A DNA stretch of 64,000 bases from Pseudomonas sp. ACM7 (GTDB lineage: Bacteria > Pseudomonadota > Gammaproteobacteria > Pseudomonadales > Pseudomonadaceae): NCBI RefSeq assembly GCF_004136015.1, contig NZ_CP024866.1, forward strand, positions 6,010,244-6,074,243. The letters are read 5' to 3'. Positions 44,967 through 53,949 of the stretch are shown piece by piece (within the stretch, counting starts at the first letter, position 1; every line of letters starts with the position of its first letter). The translations under genes and the position numbers were made by a program. The notes under the pieces were generated by a model. That model saw only the letters and a list, made by a program, of their open reading frames with translations, was not told the DNA's origin and did no database searches.

Positions 44967-45120
44967 TGTAGCAGCTGCCGAGCCTGCGAGCCTGCGAGCC
45001 TGCGTTCGACTGCGCAGCAGTCGTGAAGTCATGCGGCGCGGTGTGTCAGGAAAAACCGGTTGCCGGATTTACGACTGCTTCGCAGTCGTACGCAGCCTCG
45101 CAGGCTCGGCAGCTGCTACA
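44967..45120. repeat. Two-armed intergenic repeat, copy 2
   Basis: Begins TGTAGCAGCTGCCGAG and ends CTCGGCAGCTGCTACA; the left arm contains AGCCTGCG three times in tandem. The right end stops 15 bases before the glycerate kinase stop codon. The rest of 44755-45135 shows nothing coding. Confidence 0.85.
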
Positions 45121-45135
45121 GGCGATTGTACGGCT

Positions 45136-46278
45136 TCAGGCTTTGCGAGCGGCCACCCGCCAAACCCGCGCAACATCACTGGCCCGTTCCCGTAACAACC
45201 GGGGCGCCTCGGCACACGCCTGCTCCAGCGTCATTGGCCCGCTGGCCAAGGCAAACGCGGCATCGATGCCATGTTCGTACAGTGCTTGATAACCCTCACC
45301 CAGTGTCCCGGCGATGACGATCACCGGCACGCCATGCTGCCGAGCAATACGCGCCACACCAAACGGCGTCTTGCCGCGCAGGGTCTGAGCGTCGAAACGG
45401 CCTTCACCGGTGATCACCAGGTCGGCGCCCTTTACCGCATCGTCCAGGCCGACCAGTTCGGCGACCACTTCGACCCCGGCCTTGAACTGCGCCCCCAGAA
45501 ACGCCTTGGCGGCAAACCCCAGGCCGCCTGCCGCACCGCTGCCCGGTTCGTCACGTACGTCTTTGTTCAGGATCTGAGCGCACCGTTCGGCAAAGTGCCC
45601 GAGCGCTCGATCCAGTTGCTCGACTTGCTCGGGTGATGCCCCTTTTTGCGGGCCGAAAATCGCTGAGGCACCGTGAGGTCCGCACAGTGGATTGTTGACG
45701 TCGGCGGCGATGTCGAATTGCACTTCGGCCAGTCGCGGGTCGATTCCACTCATGTCGATTCGCGCTAGTTGCGCGAGGGCCAAGCCGCCCGGTGCCAGTA
45801 TTTGGCCCTGGGCGTCCAGCAGTTTGACGCCCAAGGCTTGCATCGCCCCCGCCCCGCCGTCGTTGGTGGCGCTGCCGCCAATCGCCAGAATCACCCGTTG
45901 CGCCCCGGCATCGAGCGCCGCGCGGATCAACTCGCCGGTGCCGAACGTACTGCTGATGCAGGCGTCACGCTTGCCCGGCGGAACCAGTTGCAAGCCACTG
46001 GCTTCGGCCATTTCGATGATCGCAGTGTGGCTCTGGGGCAACCAGCCCCAAGCGGCCTCAACCATTGCGCCGAGCGGCCCACGGACATGGGTACGGCGCA
46101 GTTCGCCCTCGCACGCCGCCAGAATAGACTCGACGGTCCCCTCCCCGCCGTCAGCCATCGGGCATTTGACTAGGAGCGCATCGGGCCAAACCTGCGCCAA
46201 CCCCAGAGCAATGGCATCAGCCACACCCTGGGCACTCAGACTGTCCTTGAACGAATCGGGGGCGATGACGATTTTCAT
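45136..46278 (-). CDS. Glycerate kinase (GlxK/GarK family)
   Basis: A 380-residue class II glycerate kinase. It starts MKIVIAPDSFKDSLSA, carries ADGGEGTVE, GSATNDGGAGAMQALG and the C-terminal GEGRFDAQTLRGKTPFGVAR typical of the family. It phosphorylates D-glycerate, normally at the 2-position, feeding glycolysis from glyoxylate or sugar-diacid breakdown. GGAGA lies 7 bases before the ATG; the longer in-frame ORF to 46347 lacks a site. It lies downstream of the CdaR-like regulator on the same strand but separated from it by a repeat copy, and opposite an MFS transporter. Confidence 0.9.
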   Translation of the reverse strand: MKIVIAPDSFKDSLSAQGVADAIALGLAQVWPDALLVKCPMADGGEGTVESILAACEGELRRTHVRGPLGAMVEAAWGWLPQSHTAIIEMAEASGLQLVPPGKRDACISSTFGTGELIRAALDAGAQRVILAIGGSATNDGGAGAMQALGVKLLDAQGQILAPGGLALAQLARIDMSGIDPRLAEVQFDIAADVNNPLCGPHGASAIFGPQKGASPEQVEQLDRALGHFAERCAQILNKDVRDEPGSGAAGGLGFAAKAFLGAQFKAGVEVVAELVGLDDAVKGADLVITGEGRFDAQTLRGKTPFGVARIARQHGVPVIVIAGTLGEGYQALYEHGIDAAFALASGPMTLEQACAEAPRLLRERASDVARVWRVAARKA

Positions 46279-46403
46279 GCGAATTCTCCAGTTCCAATGC
46301 GTTCCATGCTGCCAGCAGGCAAGAACAATAACGCCGGTCCGCTGCACAAGCGGCCAAGACGATTATTGTTCATTTCCACAAAACCTCCCTCCACACCGTT
46401 CGT

Positions 46404-46550
46404 TGTAGCAGCTGCCGAGCTGCGCTAGGCTGCGTTCGGCTGCGAAGCAGTCGTAAATTCTGCAAGCACGGTTTACCTGATGCTCCGCGGCGCATGATTT
46501 CACGACTGCTGCGCAGCCGAACGCAGCCTCGCAGGCTCGGCAGCTGCTAC
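46404..46550. repeat. Two-armed intergenic repeat, copy 3
   Basis: Begins TGTAGCAGCTGCCGAG and ends CTCGGCAGCTGCTAC; the inner arms are as in the other copies. Its right end overlaps the stop codon of the cdaR-like gene (46547-46549), so the repeat supplies that stop. Confidence 0.85.
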
Positions 46551-47677
46551 GGATTGGTGTTGGGGAGTTCGGTTTGGGGAAGGAGCTGGACGCCGAGATA
46601 AAGCGCAAGCATTCCATCCAGCCTTAACGGGTCAACACCACTGAGCTCGGCAATCCGCTCCATCCGATAACGCAGGCTATTGCGGTGGATGCCCAGCGCA
46701 TCGGCACACGCCTGGCTCTGACCATCGTGATCGCACCAGCAGCGCAGGGTCGCCAGCAGTTGGCCGTTGCCATCCTTGGCGATGACTTTACGCAGCGGTT
46801 TGAGCAACTCGTCCAGCGCGTCGTCGTTGCGGTGCCGCCAGAGCATCACCGGCAACCGGTAACGGTTGAGCGTCAGCAAACGGGAGTGCGGCAACACATC
46901 GCGCCCATAGGCCAGCAAGTCGCCGACGCGTCGATAGCAACGACGCAGCCCGGACAATCCATCGGCCTGCCCGCCCACGGCAATGCGCAGAATGTTCCAG
47001 CCGAGCCCGTCGAGTTTTTCCAGCAGTCGGTCATTCTCGATCGCCTGCGCCGCCGGTCGGCACCAGAGCAACGAGGACTTGGCCGAACTCACGCACCAAC
47101 TGTCCGGGTAGCGTGAGGTCAACCAGGCGCTGAGCGCTTCGACAGTTTGCCCGGGACCGTGTTCCATCCCTAACTCGAACAGATACGGCACCCGCGTCAT
47201 CTGCGGCTTGAGCCCCAGTTGTTGCGCTTCGTCGATCAACCGCGGCGAATCCCCGGCCTCGCTGAGCAGCAATGCCAGCAGATCGTCGCATCGCTGGCGC
47301 CGCCATTGCTGTTCGGCCTGCTGATTGCGCTGGCCGACCAGCATCTCGGCGGTCATCCGCACCAGTTCGGCATAGGTGCGCAATTGCTCGGGTTCACCGG
47401 TGATGCCCAGCACGCCAATCAAGCGCTGATCGAGCAACAGCGGCAGGTTGATGCCCGGCTGCACGCCTTTCAGATGAATCGCCGTTTGGGCGTCGATCTC
47501 CACCACCCGCCCGTTGGCCAGCACCAGTTGCGCGCCTTCATGGCGGGTGTTGACCCGCTCCGGTTCGCCGCTGCCGAGTATCAGGCCCTGGCTGTCCATG
47601 ACGTTGACGTTGTACGGCAGGATGGCCATCGCCCGGTCGACGATGTCCTGAGCCAGGTCGTGATCGAGTTCGAACAT
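46547..47677 (-). CDS. cdaR: CdaR/SdaR-family sugar-diacid regulator
   Basis: A 376-residue regulator of the carbohydrate-diacid family. The N-terminal sugar-diacid recognition domain covers about residues 1-135 (FELDHDLAQDIVDRAM, VEIDAQTAIHLKGVQPGINLPLLLDQRLIGVLGITG). A PucR-type helix-turn-helix lies at the C-terminus (DALGIHRNSLRYRMERIAELSGVDP). CdaR proteins activate glucarate, galactarate and glycerate genes when glycerate is present. It is divergent from an MFS transporter with 169 bases between starts and upstream of glycerate kinase, which fits that role. Its stop codon comes from an adjoining repeat. Confidence 0.87.
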   Translation of the reverse strand: MFELDHDLAQDIVDRAMAILPYNVNVMDSQGLILGSGEPERVNTRHEGAQLVLANGRVVEIDAQTAIHLKGVQPGINLPLLLDQRLIGVLGITGEPEQLRTYAELVRMTAEMLVGQRNQQAEQQWRRQRCDDLLALLLSEAGDSPRLIDEAQQLGLKPQMTRVPYLFELGMEHGPGQTVEALSAWLTSRYPDSWCVSSAKSSLLWCRPAAQAIENDRLLEKLDGLGWNILRIAVGGQADGLSGLRRCYRRVGDLLAYGRDVLPHSRLLTLNRYRLPVMLWRHRNDDALDELLKPLRKVIAKDGNGQLLATLRCWCDHDGQSQACADALGIHRNSLRYRMERIAELSGVDPLRLDGMLALYLGVQLLPQTELPNTNP

Positions 47678-47846
47678 AGCGGGGATCCTTGAAAGCGTGA
47701 TGAAGCGGATTGTTCACCCGCACAGGCCTTGGTTGCAAACCCTGTGCTCAGGCACAAAGACAATCACCCAAGCGGTGGCCGAGACTCACTGGGCGGTCAA
47801 CGTTACCCTTGCATCGCAAAAAATCATAATAAAGAGAGAGCCCGCC

Positions 47847-49157
47847 ATGTCACAGAGCGCCGCCGCTACCCAGGCCATCGTTGACGAGAAAAACGCCGTC
47901 TACAAACGCATTACCCTGCGTTTGATTCCCTTCATCTTCATCTGCTACCTGTTCAACTACCTCGACCGGGTGAACGTTGGATTTGCCAAGCTGCAGATGC
48001 TCGACGCACTGAAATTCAGTGAAACCGTGTACGGCCTCGGGGCCGGGATCTTCTTTATCGGTTACGTGTTGTGCGGCGTACCCAGCAATCTGGCCCTGAC
48101 CAAATTCGGCCCCCGCCGCTGGATCGCGCTGATGATGATCGTCTGGGGCTCGCTCTCGACCTGTTTGCTGTTCGTCACCACCCCGACCGAGTTCTACACC
48201 TTGCGCCTGTTCACCGGCGCGGCCGAAGCCGGGTTCTTCCCGGGCGTGGTGCTTTATCTCTCGCAGTGGTTTCCGACCTTCCGCCGGGGCCGCATCATGG
48301 CGCTGTTCATGTCGGCGATCCCGGTGTCCGGCCTGCTCGGCAGCCCGTTTTCCGGCTGGATTCTCAACCACTTCGGCGCAGGCCAGGCAGGTTTGGCGGG
48401 CTGGCAGTGGATGTTCCTGCTGCAAGGCATTCCGACGATGATCCTCGGCGCCCTCGCCTACTTCCTGCTCAGCGACAGTTACGCCAACGCCAAATGGCTC
48501 ACGCCGTTCGAGCGCTCCGTGCTGGAAGCCGACCACGCCGAAGACCTGGCCAACAAACCGAAAACCACCACCGACTCGTTGCTGGCCGTGTTCAAGAACC
48601 CAGCGATCTGGGCCTTCGGTCTGATCTATTTCTGCATCCAGAGCGGCGTCTACGCGATCAACTTCTGGCTCCCGTCGATCATCAAGAACCTGGGCTTCAG
48701 CGATAACCTGGTGATCGGCTGGCTCAGTGCGATTCCGTACCTGCTGGCGGCACTGTTCATGTTGATGGTCGGCCGCTCGGCGGACCTGCGCAAAGAGCGC
48801 CGCTGGCACTTGGTGGTGCCGATGCTCATGGGTGCGGTCGGTTTGCTGATCGCTGTGAACTTTGCGACTACGCCGGCCATTGCTATCCTCGGCCTGACCA
48901 TCGCCACCATGGGCGCCCTCACCGGTTTGCCGATGTTCTGGCCGGTGCCTACCGCGCTGCTGAGCGCGGGCGCTGCGGCGGGTGGTTTGGCGTTGATCAA
49001 CTCCATGGGGCAGATGGCCGGGTTCCTGAGTCCGTATCTGGTGGGTTGGGTCAAGGACAGCACCGGGTCGACCGATGCCGCACTTTACCTGCTGGCGGGC
49101 GTGATTGTGTGCGGGAGTTTGCTGGCGTTGCGCATGACCCGTACGCTTCGCGTCTGA
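47847..49157 (+). CDS. MFS transporter, ACS family (likely for a sugar diacid or glycerate)
   Basis: A 436-residue major facilitator with about 12 helices of the anion:cation symporter family: ITLRLIPFIFICYLFNYLDRVNVGFAK is the typical first helix, and FTGAAEAGFFPGVVLYLSQWF the fourth. It resembles glucarate/galactarate and tartrate carriers. The neighbouring CdaR-like regulator and glycerate kinase point to a C3-C6 hydroxyacid substrate. AGAGAG lies about 8 bases before the ATG, and in-frame extension to 47697 is rejected. A REP pair follows. Confidence 0.85.
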   Translation: MSQSAAATQAIVDEKNAVYKRITLRLIPFIFICYLFNYLDRVNVGFAKLQMLDALKFSETVYGLGAGIFFIGYVLCGVPSNLALTKFGPRRWIALMMIVWGSLSTCLLFVTTPTEFYTLRLFTGAAEAGFFPGVVLYLSQWFPTFRRGRIMALFMSAIPVSGLLGSPFSGWILNHFGAGQAGLAGWQWMFLLQGIPTMILGALAYFLLSDSYANAKWLTPFERSVLEADHAEDLANKPKTTTDSLLAVFKNPAIWAFGLIYFCIQSGVYAINFWLPSIIKNLGFSDNLVIGWLSAIPYLLAALFMLMVGRSADLRKERRWHLVVPMLMGAVGLLIAVNFATTPAIAILGLTIATMGALTGLPMFWPVPTALLSAGAAAGGLALINSMGQMAGFLSPYLVGWVKDSTGSTDAALYLLAGVIVCGSLLALRMTRTLRV

Positions 49158-49173
49158 TCACCGAAGATCCCCT

Positions 49174-49261
49174 GTGGGAGCGAGCCTGCTCGCGAAAAGG
49201 GAGTGTCAGTCGGCATCAAGGTTGCCTGGCACACCGCTTTCGCGAGCAAGCTCGCTCCCAC
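49174..49261. repeat. REP inverted pair
   Basis: Two facing REP units, the left with GAGCCTGCTCG and the right with GAGCAAGCTCG, separated by about 42 bases, 17 bases after the transporter stop. Confidence 0.9.
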
Positions 49262-49355
49262 ATTTGATCTGAGGGTGTTTTAGATTTGCGTTTGCTCTGG
49301 ACAGTCGTTCTGGTATTTGATTGAGCCTTTCCCCCACCGGTAAAAGGATTTCGTC

Positions 49356-50369
49356 ATGAGCTATCGCACGCTGGGTCATTCGGGTTTACAGGTTTCCACC
49401 CTGACCTTGGGCACCATGATGTTCGGCGAACAGACCAGCACCGAAGATTCCCTGCGGATCATCGACAAGGCCTGGGACCAGGGCATCAATTTCATCGACA
49501 CCGCGGACGTTTACACCAACGGCCGCTCCGAAGAGATCGTCGGCGAGGCGATTGCCGGGAACCGCCACGAATGGGTGCTGGCGACCAAGGTCGGTTTCGG
49601 CCCCGTAGACGGCGTTCCGAACCGCAGTGGCCTGAGCCGCAAGCACCTGTTCAATGGCATCGACGCCAGCCTGACGCGTTTGGGCACTGACTATCTCGAC
49701 ATCTATTACCTGCATCGCGAAGACCACAACACGCCGCTGGAAGTCACGGTGTCGGCGATTGGCGATCTGATTCGTCAGGGCAAGATTCGCTATTGGGGTT
49801 TGTCGAACTACCGCGGCTGGCGCATCGCCGAGGTGATTCGTGTGGCCGATCAACTGGGCGTCGACCGGCCAGTGATCAGTCAGCCGCTGTACAACATCGT
49901 CAACCGTCAGGTGGAAACCGAGCAGATTACTGCCGCGCAAAACTATGGCTTGGGCGTGGTGCCTTACAGTCCGCTCGCTCGTGGTGTGCTCAGCGGTAAA
50001 TACGCGCCGGACGCAAAGCCGGATGCCAACAGCCGCGCCGGCCGCGCAGATAAACGCATTCTGGAAACCGAATGGCGCGTCGAGTCCCTGCGCATTGCTC
50101 AGCAGATCCAGCAGTACACCCAGGGTCGCGGCGTGGGCATCGTCGAATTCGCCATCGCCTGGGTGCTGAACAATAGCGCCGTGACTTCGGCCATCGTTGG
50201 ACCGCGTACCGAAGAACAGTGGGATGCCTACACCAAGGCGCAGGCGGTGAAGATTACGGCCGAGGATGAAGCGTTTATTGATTCGCTGGTTGTGCCTGGG
50301 CATGCGTCGACGCCGGGGTTTAATGATGTGAGCCACTTTGTGTCGGGGCGCAAACCGCGCAGCAACTGA
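49356..50369 (+). CDS. Aldo/keto reductase (YajO/Gpr-like)
   Basis: A 337-residue aldo/keto reductase. Catalytic Asp/Tyr are in DTADVYTNGRSEE, Lys in LATKVGF and His in YYLHREDH; AIVGPRTEEQWD marks the cofactor site. It is of the potassium-channel beta-subunit-like/Gpr group that reduces aldehydes such as methylglyoxal, but the substrate is not defined by sequence. It stands alone, with REP pairs on both sides. It shares only the family with the enzyme at 11.4 kb (different loop residues). Confidence 0.87.
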   Translation: MSYRTLGHSGLQVSTLTLGTMMFGEQTSTEDSLRIIDKAWDQGINFIDTADVYTNGRSEEIVGEAIAGNRHEWVLATKVGFGPVDGVPNRSGLSRKHLFNGIDASLTRLGTDYLDIYYLHREDHNTPLEVTVSAIGDLIRQGKIRYWGLSNYRGWRIAEVIRVADQLGVDRPVISQPLYNIVNRQVETEQITAAQNYGLGVVPYSPLARGVLSGKYAPDAKPDANSRAGRADKRILETEWRVESLRIAQQIQQYTQGRGVGIVEFAIAWVLNNSAVTSAIVGPRTEEQWDAYTKAQAVKITAEDEAFIDSLVVPGHASTPGFNDVSHFVSGRKPRSN

Positions 50370-50386
50370 AAAAGCACAAAACTAAT

Positions 50387-50483
50387 GTGGGGCTTGCTCG
50401 CGAAGGCGGTTTCTCGGTCGACATTGATTTTGAATGTGCCGGCCTCTTCGTCGGATCGCCGCCCGGAGCAAGCCCGCTCCCAC
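50387..50483. repeat. REP pair, degenerate
   Basis: Left unit lacks GAGC of the core (GTGG-GGCTTGCTCG). The right unit has the alternative outer half GTCGGATCGCCGCCCGGAG followed by CAAGCCCGCTCCCAC, the same variant as in the kguK repeat. Confidence 0.8.
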
Positions 50484-50573
50484 AGTGGGCCAGTGTTGAT
50501 CGATCGGACAATATTCAACTCAAAAACCACGTATCCTCTGCGCCCGTTTCACGTTCAACTTCGCGAGGACAGT

Positions 50574-51455
50574 TTGTCTAAAGGTATCGCTCTATCGGTT
50601 TCAGCCTCGGTGCTGTTTGCCGTCATGTATTACTACACCTCGCTGCTCACGCCTTTGAGCGGCGTGGAAATCTTCGGTTGGCGAATGCTGCTGACCCTGC
50701 CATGCATGACCGTGTTCATGGTGGTTTCCGGTGAATGGAAACGCGTAGTCGCCCTTTTTCGGCGGCTGGTTGGCCAACCAAAACTGCTCGCCGGCCTGAT
50801 CGTTTCCGCGACTTTGCTGGGCCTGCAACTCTGGCTGTTCATGTGGGCGCCGCTCAATGGCTATAGCCTCGATGTGTCCCTGGGCTACTTCCTGTTGCCG
50901 CTGTCCATGGTGCTGACCGGGCGGGTCGTCTATGGCGAGCGACTGTCTTACCTGCAAAAGGTTGCCGTGTTTTTTGCTTCCCTCGGCGTGCTCAACGAGC
51001 TGTATCAGGTCGGCGGCTTTTCCTGGGCGACCTTGCTGGTCGTCATCGGTTATCCGCTCTACTTCATCCTGCGCAAGCGACTGGCGACCGACAACCTCGG
51101 CGGTTTGTGGATGGACATGGCGTTGATGTTGCCCGTGGCGTTCTGGTTCGTTCAGGGCGGTGAACAGGGTTTCGCCGTGTTCGATCAGCACCCGTGGCTG
51201 TCACTGCTGATCCCGTTACTCGGGGTGATCAGTGCTTCGGCGCTGGTGGTTTACATCATCGCCAGCCGACTGCTGCCGTTCAGCCTGTTCGGGTTGTTGA
51301 GTTACGTCGAGCCGGTGCTGTTGCTCGGCGTCGCGTTGCTGCTGGGGGAAAGCATCAAGCCCGGTGAGTGGCTGACGTACATCCCGATTTGGTTGGCTGT
51401 TGTGGTGTTGGTATTTGAAGGGTTCAAGCATTTGATGCGACATCGACGCCCTTAA
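50574..51455 (+). CDS. rarD: EamA-family transporter RarD
   Basis: A 293-residue drug/metabolite transporter with ten membrane helices, of the RarD branch (VEIFGWRMLLTLPCM, LNGYSLDVSLGYFLLPLSMVLTGRVVYGERLS). The start is a TTG with GAGG 5 bases upstream; the ORF is open further upstream through a REP repeat, which is not coding. RarD was named for chloramphenicol sensitivity, and its natural substrate is unknown. A perfect palindrome and a terminator follow, shared with hpd on the other strand. Confidence 0.82.
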   Translation: MSKGIALSVSASVLFAVMYYYTSLLTPLSGVEIFGWRMLLTLPCMTVFMVVSGEWKRVVALFRRLVGQPKLLAGLIVSATLLGLQLWLFMWAPLNGYSLDVSLGYFLLPLSMVLTGRVVYGERLSYLQKVAVFFASLGVLNELYQVGGFSWATLLVVIGYPLYFILRKRLATDNLGGLWMDMALMLPVAFWFVQGGEQGFAVFDQHPWLSLLIPLLGVISASALVVYIIASRLLPFSLFGLLSYVEPVLLLGVALLLGESIKPGEWLTYIPIWLAVVVLVFEGFKHLMRHRRP

Positions 51456-51459
51456 AAGC

Positions 51460-51537
51460 AAAAGATCGCAGCCTTCGGCAGCTCCTACAGTGTGAACACA
51501 ATATCCCTGTAGGAGCTGCCGAAGGCTGCGATCTTTT
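51460..51537. repeat. Perfect 31-bp-armed palindrome
   Basis: Arms starting AAAAGATCGCAGCC and ending GGCTGCGATCTTTT are exact complements over 31 bases, with a 16-base loop. Core GGCAGCTCCTAC differs from both other repeat families here. It starts 5 bases after the rarD stop. Confidence 0.92.
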
Positions 51538-51543
51538 GAACTT

Positions 51544-51582
51544 AAAAAGCCCGGCCAGCATTGCTGCTGACCGGGCTTTTTT
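51544..51582. terminator. Bidirectional rho-independent terminator
   Basis: AAAAAGCCCGGCCAGCA pairs with TGCTGACCGGGCTTTTTT, with one mismatch, and has A- and T-runs on both sides. It serves hpd on the minus strand and rarD on the plus strand. Confidence 0.88.
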
Positions 51583-51596
51583 ACATCTGAAACGGC

Positions 51597-52673
51597 TTAG
51601 TCGGTGGAGAGCACACCACGACGAACCTGGTCGCGTTCAATGGATTCGAACAACGCCTTGAAGTTGCCTTCGCCGAAACCATCGTCGCCTTTACGCTGGA
51701 TGAATTCGAAGAACACCGGGCCCATCAGGGTTTCCGAGAAGATCTGCAACAGCAGACGCTTGTCGCCCGATTCGGACGAACCGTCCAGCAGAATGCCGCG
51801 CGATTGCAGTTGATCAACCGGTTCACCGTGGTTCGGCAAACGGCCTTCGAGCATTTCGTAGTAGGTTTCCGGCGGCGCGGTCATGAAGCGCATGCCGATG
51901 CTTTTCAGGTGATCCCAGGTCTTGATCAGGTCATCGGTCAGGAAGGCAACGTGTTGAATGCCCTCGCCGTTGAACTGCATCAGGAACTCTTCGATCTGCC
52001 CGGCGCCCTTGGACGATTCTTCGTTCAGCGGGATTTTGATCATGCCGTCCGGCGCGGTCATGGCCTTGGAGGTCAGGCCGGTGTATTCGCCCTTGATGTC
52101 GAAGTAACGGATTTCGCGGAAGTTGAACAGCTTCTCGTAGAAGTTGGCCCAGTAGGCCATGCGACCGCGATACACGTTGTGGGTCAGGTGGTCGATGATC
52201 TTCAGGCCAGCCCCGACCGGGTTGCGGTCAACGCCTTCGATGAATACGAAGTCGATGTCGTAGATCGAGCTGCCTTCACCAAAACGGTCGATCAGGTACA
52301 GCGGCGCACCGCCGATGCCTTTGATCGCGGGCAGGTTCAGTTCCATCGGGCCGGTTTCGATGTGAATCGGCTGGGCGCCCAGTTCCAGGGCCCGGGCAAA
52401 CGCCTGCTGGGCATTCTTGACGCGGAACGCCATGCCGCACACCGACGGACCGTGCTCGGCCGCGAAGTACGAAGCGACGCTGTGCGGTTCGTTGTTGAGG
52501 ATCAGGTTGATCTGGCCCTGGCGATACAGGTGCACGTCTTTGGAACGGTGGGTCGCGACCTTGGTGAAGCCCATGATCTCGAAGATCGGCTCCAGGGTGT
52601 TCGGGGTCGGCGATGCGAATTCGATGAATTCAAAGCCCATCAGGCCCATTGGGTTTTCGTATAAATCTGCCAT
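51597..52673 (-). CDS. hpd: 4-hydroxyphenylpyruvate dioxygenase
   Basis: A 358-residue cytoplasmic Fe(II) dioxygenase converting 4-hydroxyphenylpyruvate to homogentisate in tyrosine breakdown and pyomelanin formation. The vicinal-oxygen-chelate ligands are His162 ([10 protein letters not shown]), His241 ([10 protein letters not shown]) and Glu323 (VFFEFIQR), all intact. The start [20 protein letters not shown] is conserved. A terminator is shared with rarD. There is no adjacent hmg or tyrosine gene. Confidence 0.95.
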   Translation of the reverse strand: MADLYENPMGLMGFEFIEFASPTPNTLEPIFEIMGFTKVATHRSKDVHLYRQGQINLILNNEPHSVASYFAAEHGPSVCGMAFRVKNAQQAFARALELGAQPIHIETGPMELNLPAIKGIGGAPLYLIDRFGEGSSIYDIDFVFIEGVDRNPVGAGLKIIDHLTHNVYRGRMAYWANFYEKLFNFREIRYFDIKGEYTGLTSKAMTAPDGMIKIPLNEESSKGAGQIEEFLMQFNGEGIQHVAFLTDDLIKTWDHLKSIGMRFMTAPPETYYEMLEGRLPNHGEPVDQLQSRGILLDGSSESGDKRLLLQIFSETLMGPVFFEFIQRKGDDGFGEGNFKALFESIERDQVRRGVLSTD

Positions 52674-52925
52674 GGTTGGCGCCTCATCATTTTCTTGTCA
52701 ATTAACGGATCGTTAGTTGCTAGCAATGCTGAGACCGGCGGGTGGCGCGCAGGAGATGCCCCGCACGCTGCGGGCGAGGAAGTCACCGTAGATCAATTGA
52801 AACCCAAAACTCTTCATTGTCGACCCAAGGCTCTTGCGGGCGAGGCTTCTGCTGCCAGAAGACGATTATTCTTATATGCGTAACCCGATTCTACACAGCG
52901 TAAATAGGTTTGTCCGCCTTCTGTA

Positions 52926-53870
52926 TCAAATCCCCTTTTTCCCTGCGCGCGCAAGGGGTTTGTTGCACAGGAAAATCCCCGCGAGGATCAGCCCTCCTCC
53001 CAGGCACATCACCAGGGTCAACTGCTCGCCTAACAACAGCGCACCGAGGATCACCGCAGTCAGCGGGTTCAGGGCGATGAACACGCCTGAACGCGTCGCG
53101 CCGATTTTGCGAATACCGTCGTAATAGCCGATATAGGCCAGCGCCGAGCCCAATACGCCCAGGTACATCAGGCTCAACCATTGCGTTGGTCCGAGGCTGG
53201 TGAGTGCCGTAATACTCAACTCACCGCGAACAGCACTGGTCACCCACAGCATCAGCGTGCCCATCAGAATTGAGTACGTCACCGTTTGCACCGGCCCCAG
53301 GGTTTGATTCAGGTCTTTGGAGAACAGCGAATAAACGCCCCAGCCGAGCACACAGCCGAAGATCAACAGATCGCCGATCCAGGCGTCGGGATTGCTGGCC
53401 AATAGCTGTGGGTTACGGCTGACGATCACCAGGCTCGCCCCGGCAATGCAGATCGCAATTCCGATGACTTTCGCTCGGCTCAAGCGCTCCTTAAATAGCA
53501 GCCACGACGCCAGCCCGATCACGGCAGGGTTCAACGCCACGATCAATGACGCCCGTGAAGCATTGATGTAGTGCAGCCCATAAAAGAAGCACAGGTTGTA
53601 GAAAAAGATCCCGAAAAAACCCAGCAGCGCCAATTGTAACCATTGCCTGGGGCTGGGCCTTGCAAGAGGCACGCGAGCCAGTAGCAGAAACACCAGCAGC
53701 GCCACACTGGCCAGCAAGAATCGCAGGCTGGCGGCAAACAAGGGGCTGAGGCTGTCGGCCAGAAACCGCCCGGCGACAAAGGTGCCGCCCCAGATCATGG
53801 TGACTGCCGCCAGTTTCAGATAAACCGGCACGTCCGAAGGGTTGGACAGGCTCTGCTCATAGGTCGTCAT
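52926..53870 (-). CDS. EamA/DMT-superfamily exporter
   Basis: A 314-residue transporter with ten hydrophobic segments in two EamA repeats: AAVTMIWGGTFVAGRFLADSLSPL for the first, and GDLLIFGCVLGWGVYSLFSK for the second, with conserved ALNPLTAVILGALLLGEQLT. It probably exports an amino acid or other metabolite. It is divergent from the LysR gene (79 bases between starts), which is the likely regulator. The 252 bases before hpd hold no feature I could support. Confidence 0.85.
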   Translation of the reverse strand: MTTYEQSLSNPSDVPVYLKLAAVTMIWGGTFVAGRFLADSLSPLFAASLRFLLASVALLVFLLLARVPLARPSPRQWLQLALLGFFGIFFYNLCFFYGLHYINASRASLIVALNPAVIGLASWLLFKERLSRAKVIGIAICIAGASLVIVSRNPQLLASNPDAWIGDLLIFGCVLGWGVYSLFSKDLNQTLGPVQTVTYSILMGTLMLWVTSAVRGELSITALTSLGPTQWLSLMYLGVLGSALAYIGYYDGIRKIGATRSGVFIALNPLTAVILGALLLGEQLTLVMCLGGGLILAGIFLCNKPLARAGKKGI

Positions 53871-53949
53871 AGGTTTCCAGAACGAGAAATCGGGGGAGAT
53901 GACGTATCATTCGACTAATACCCTCTCATCGTAAAATGAGTAAACACTC

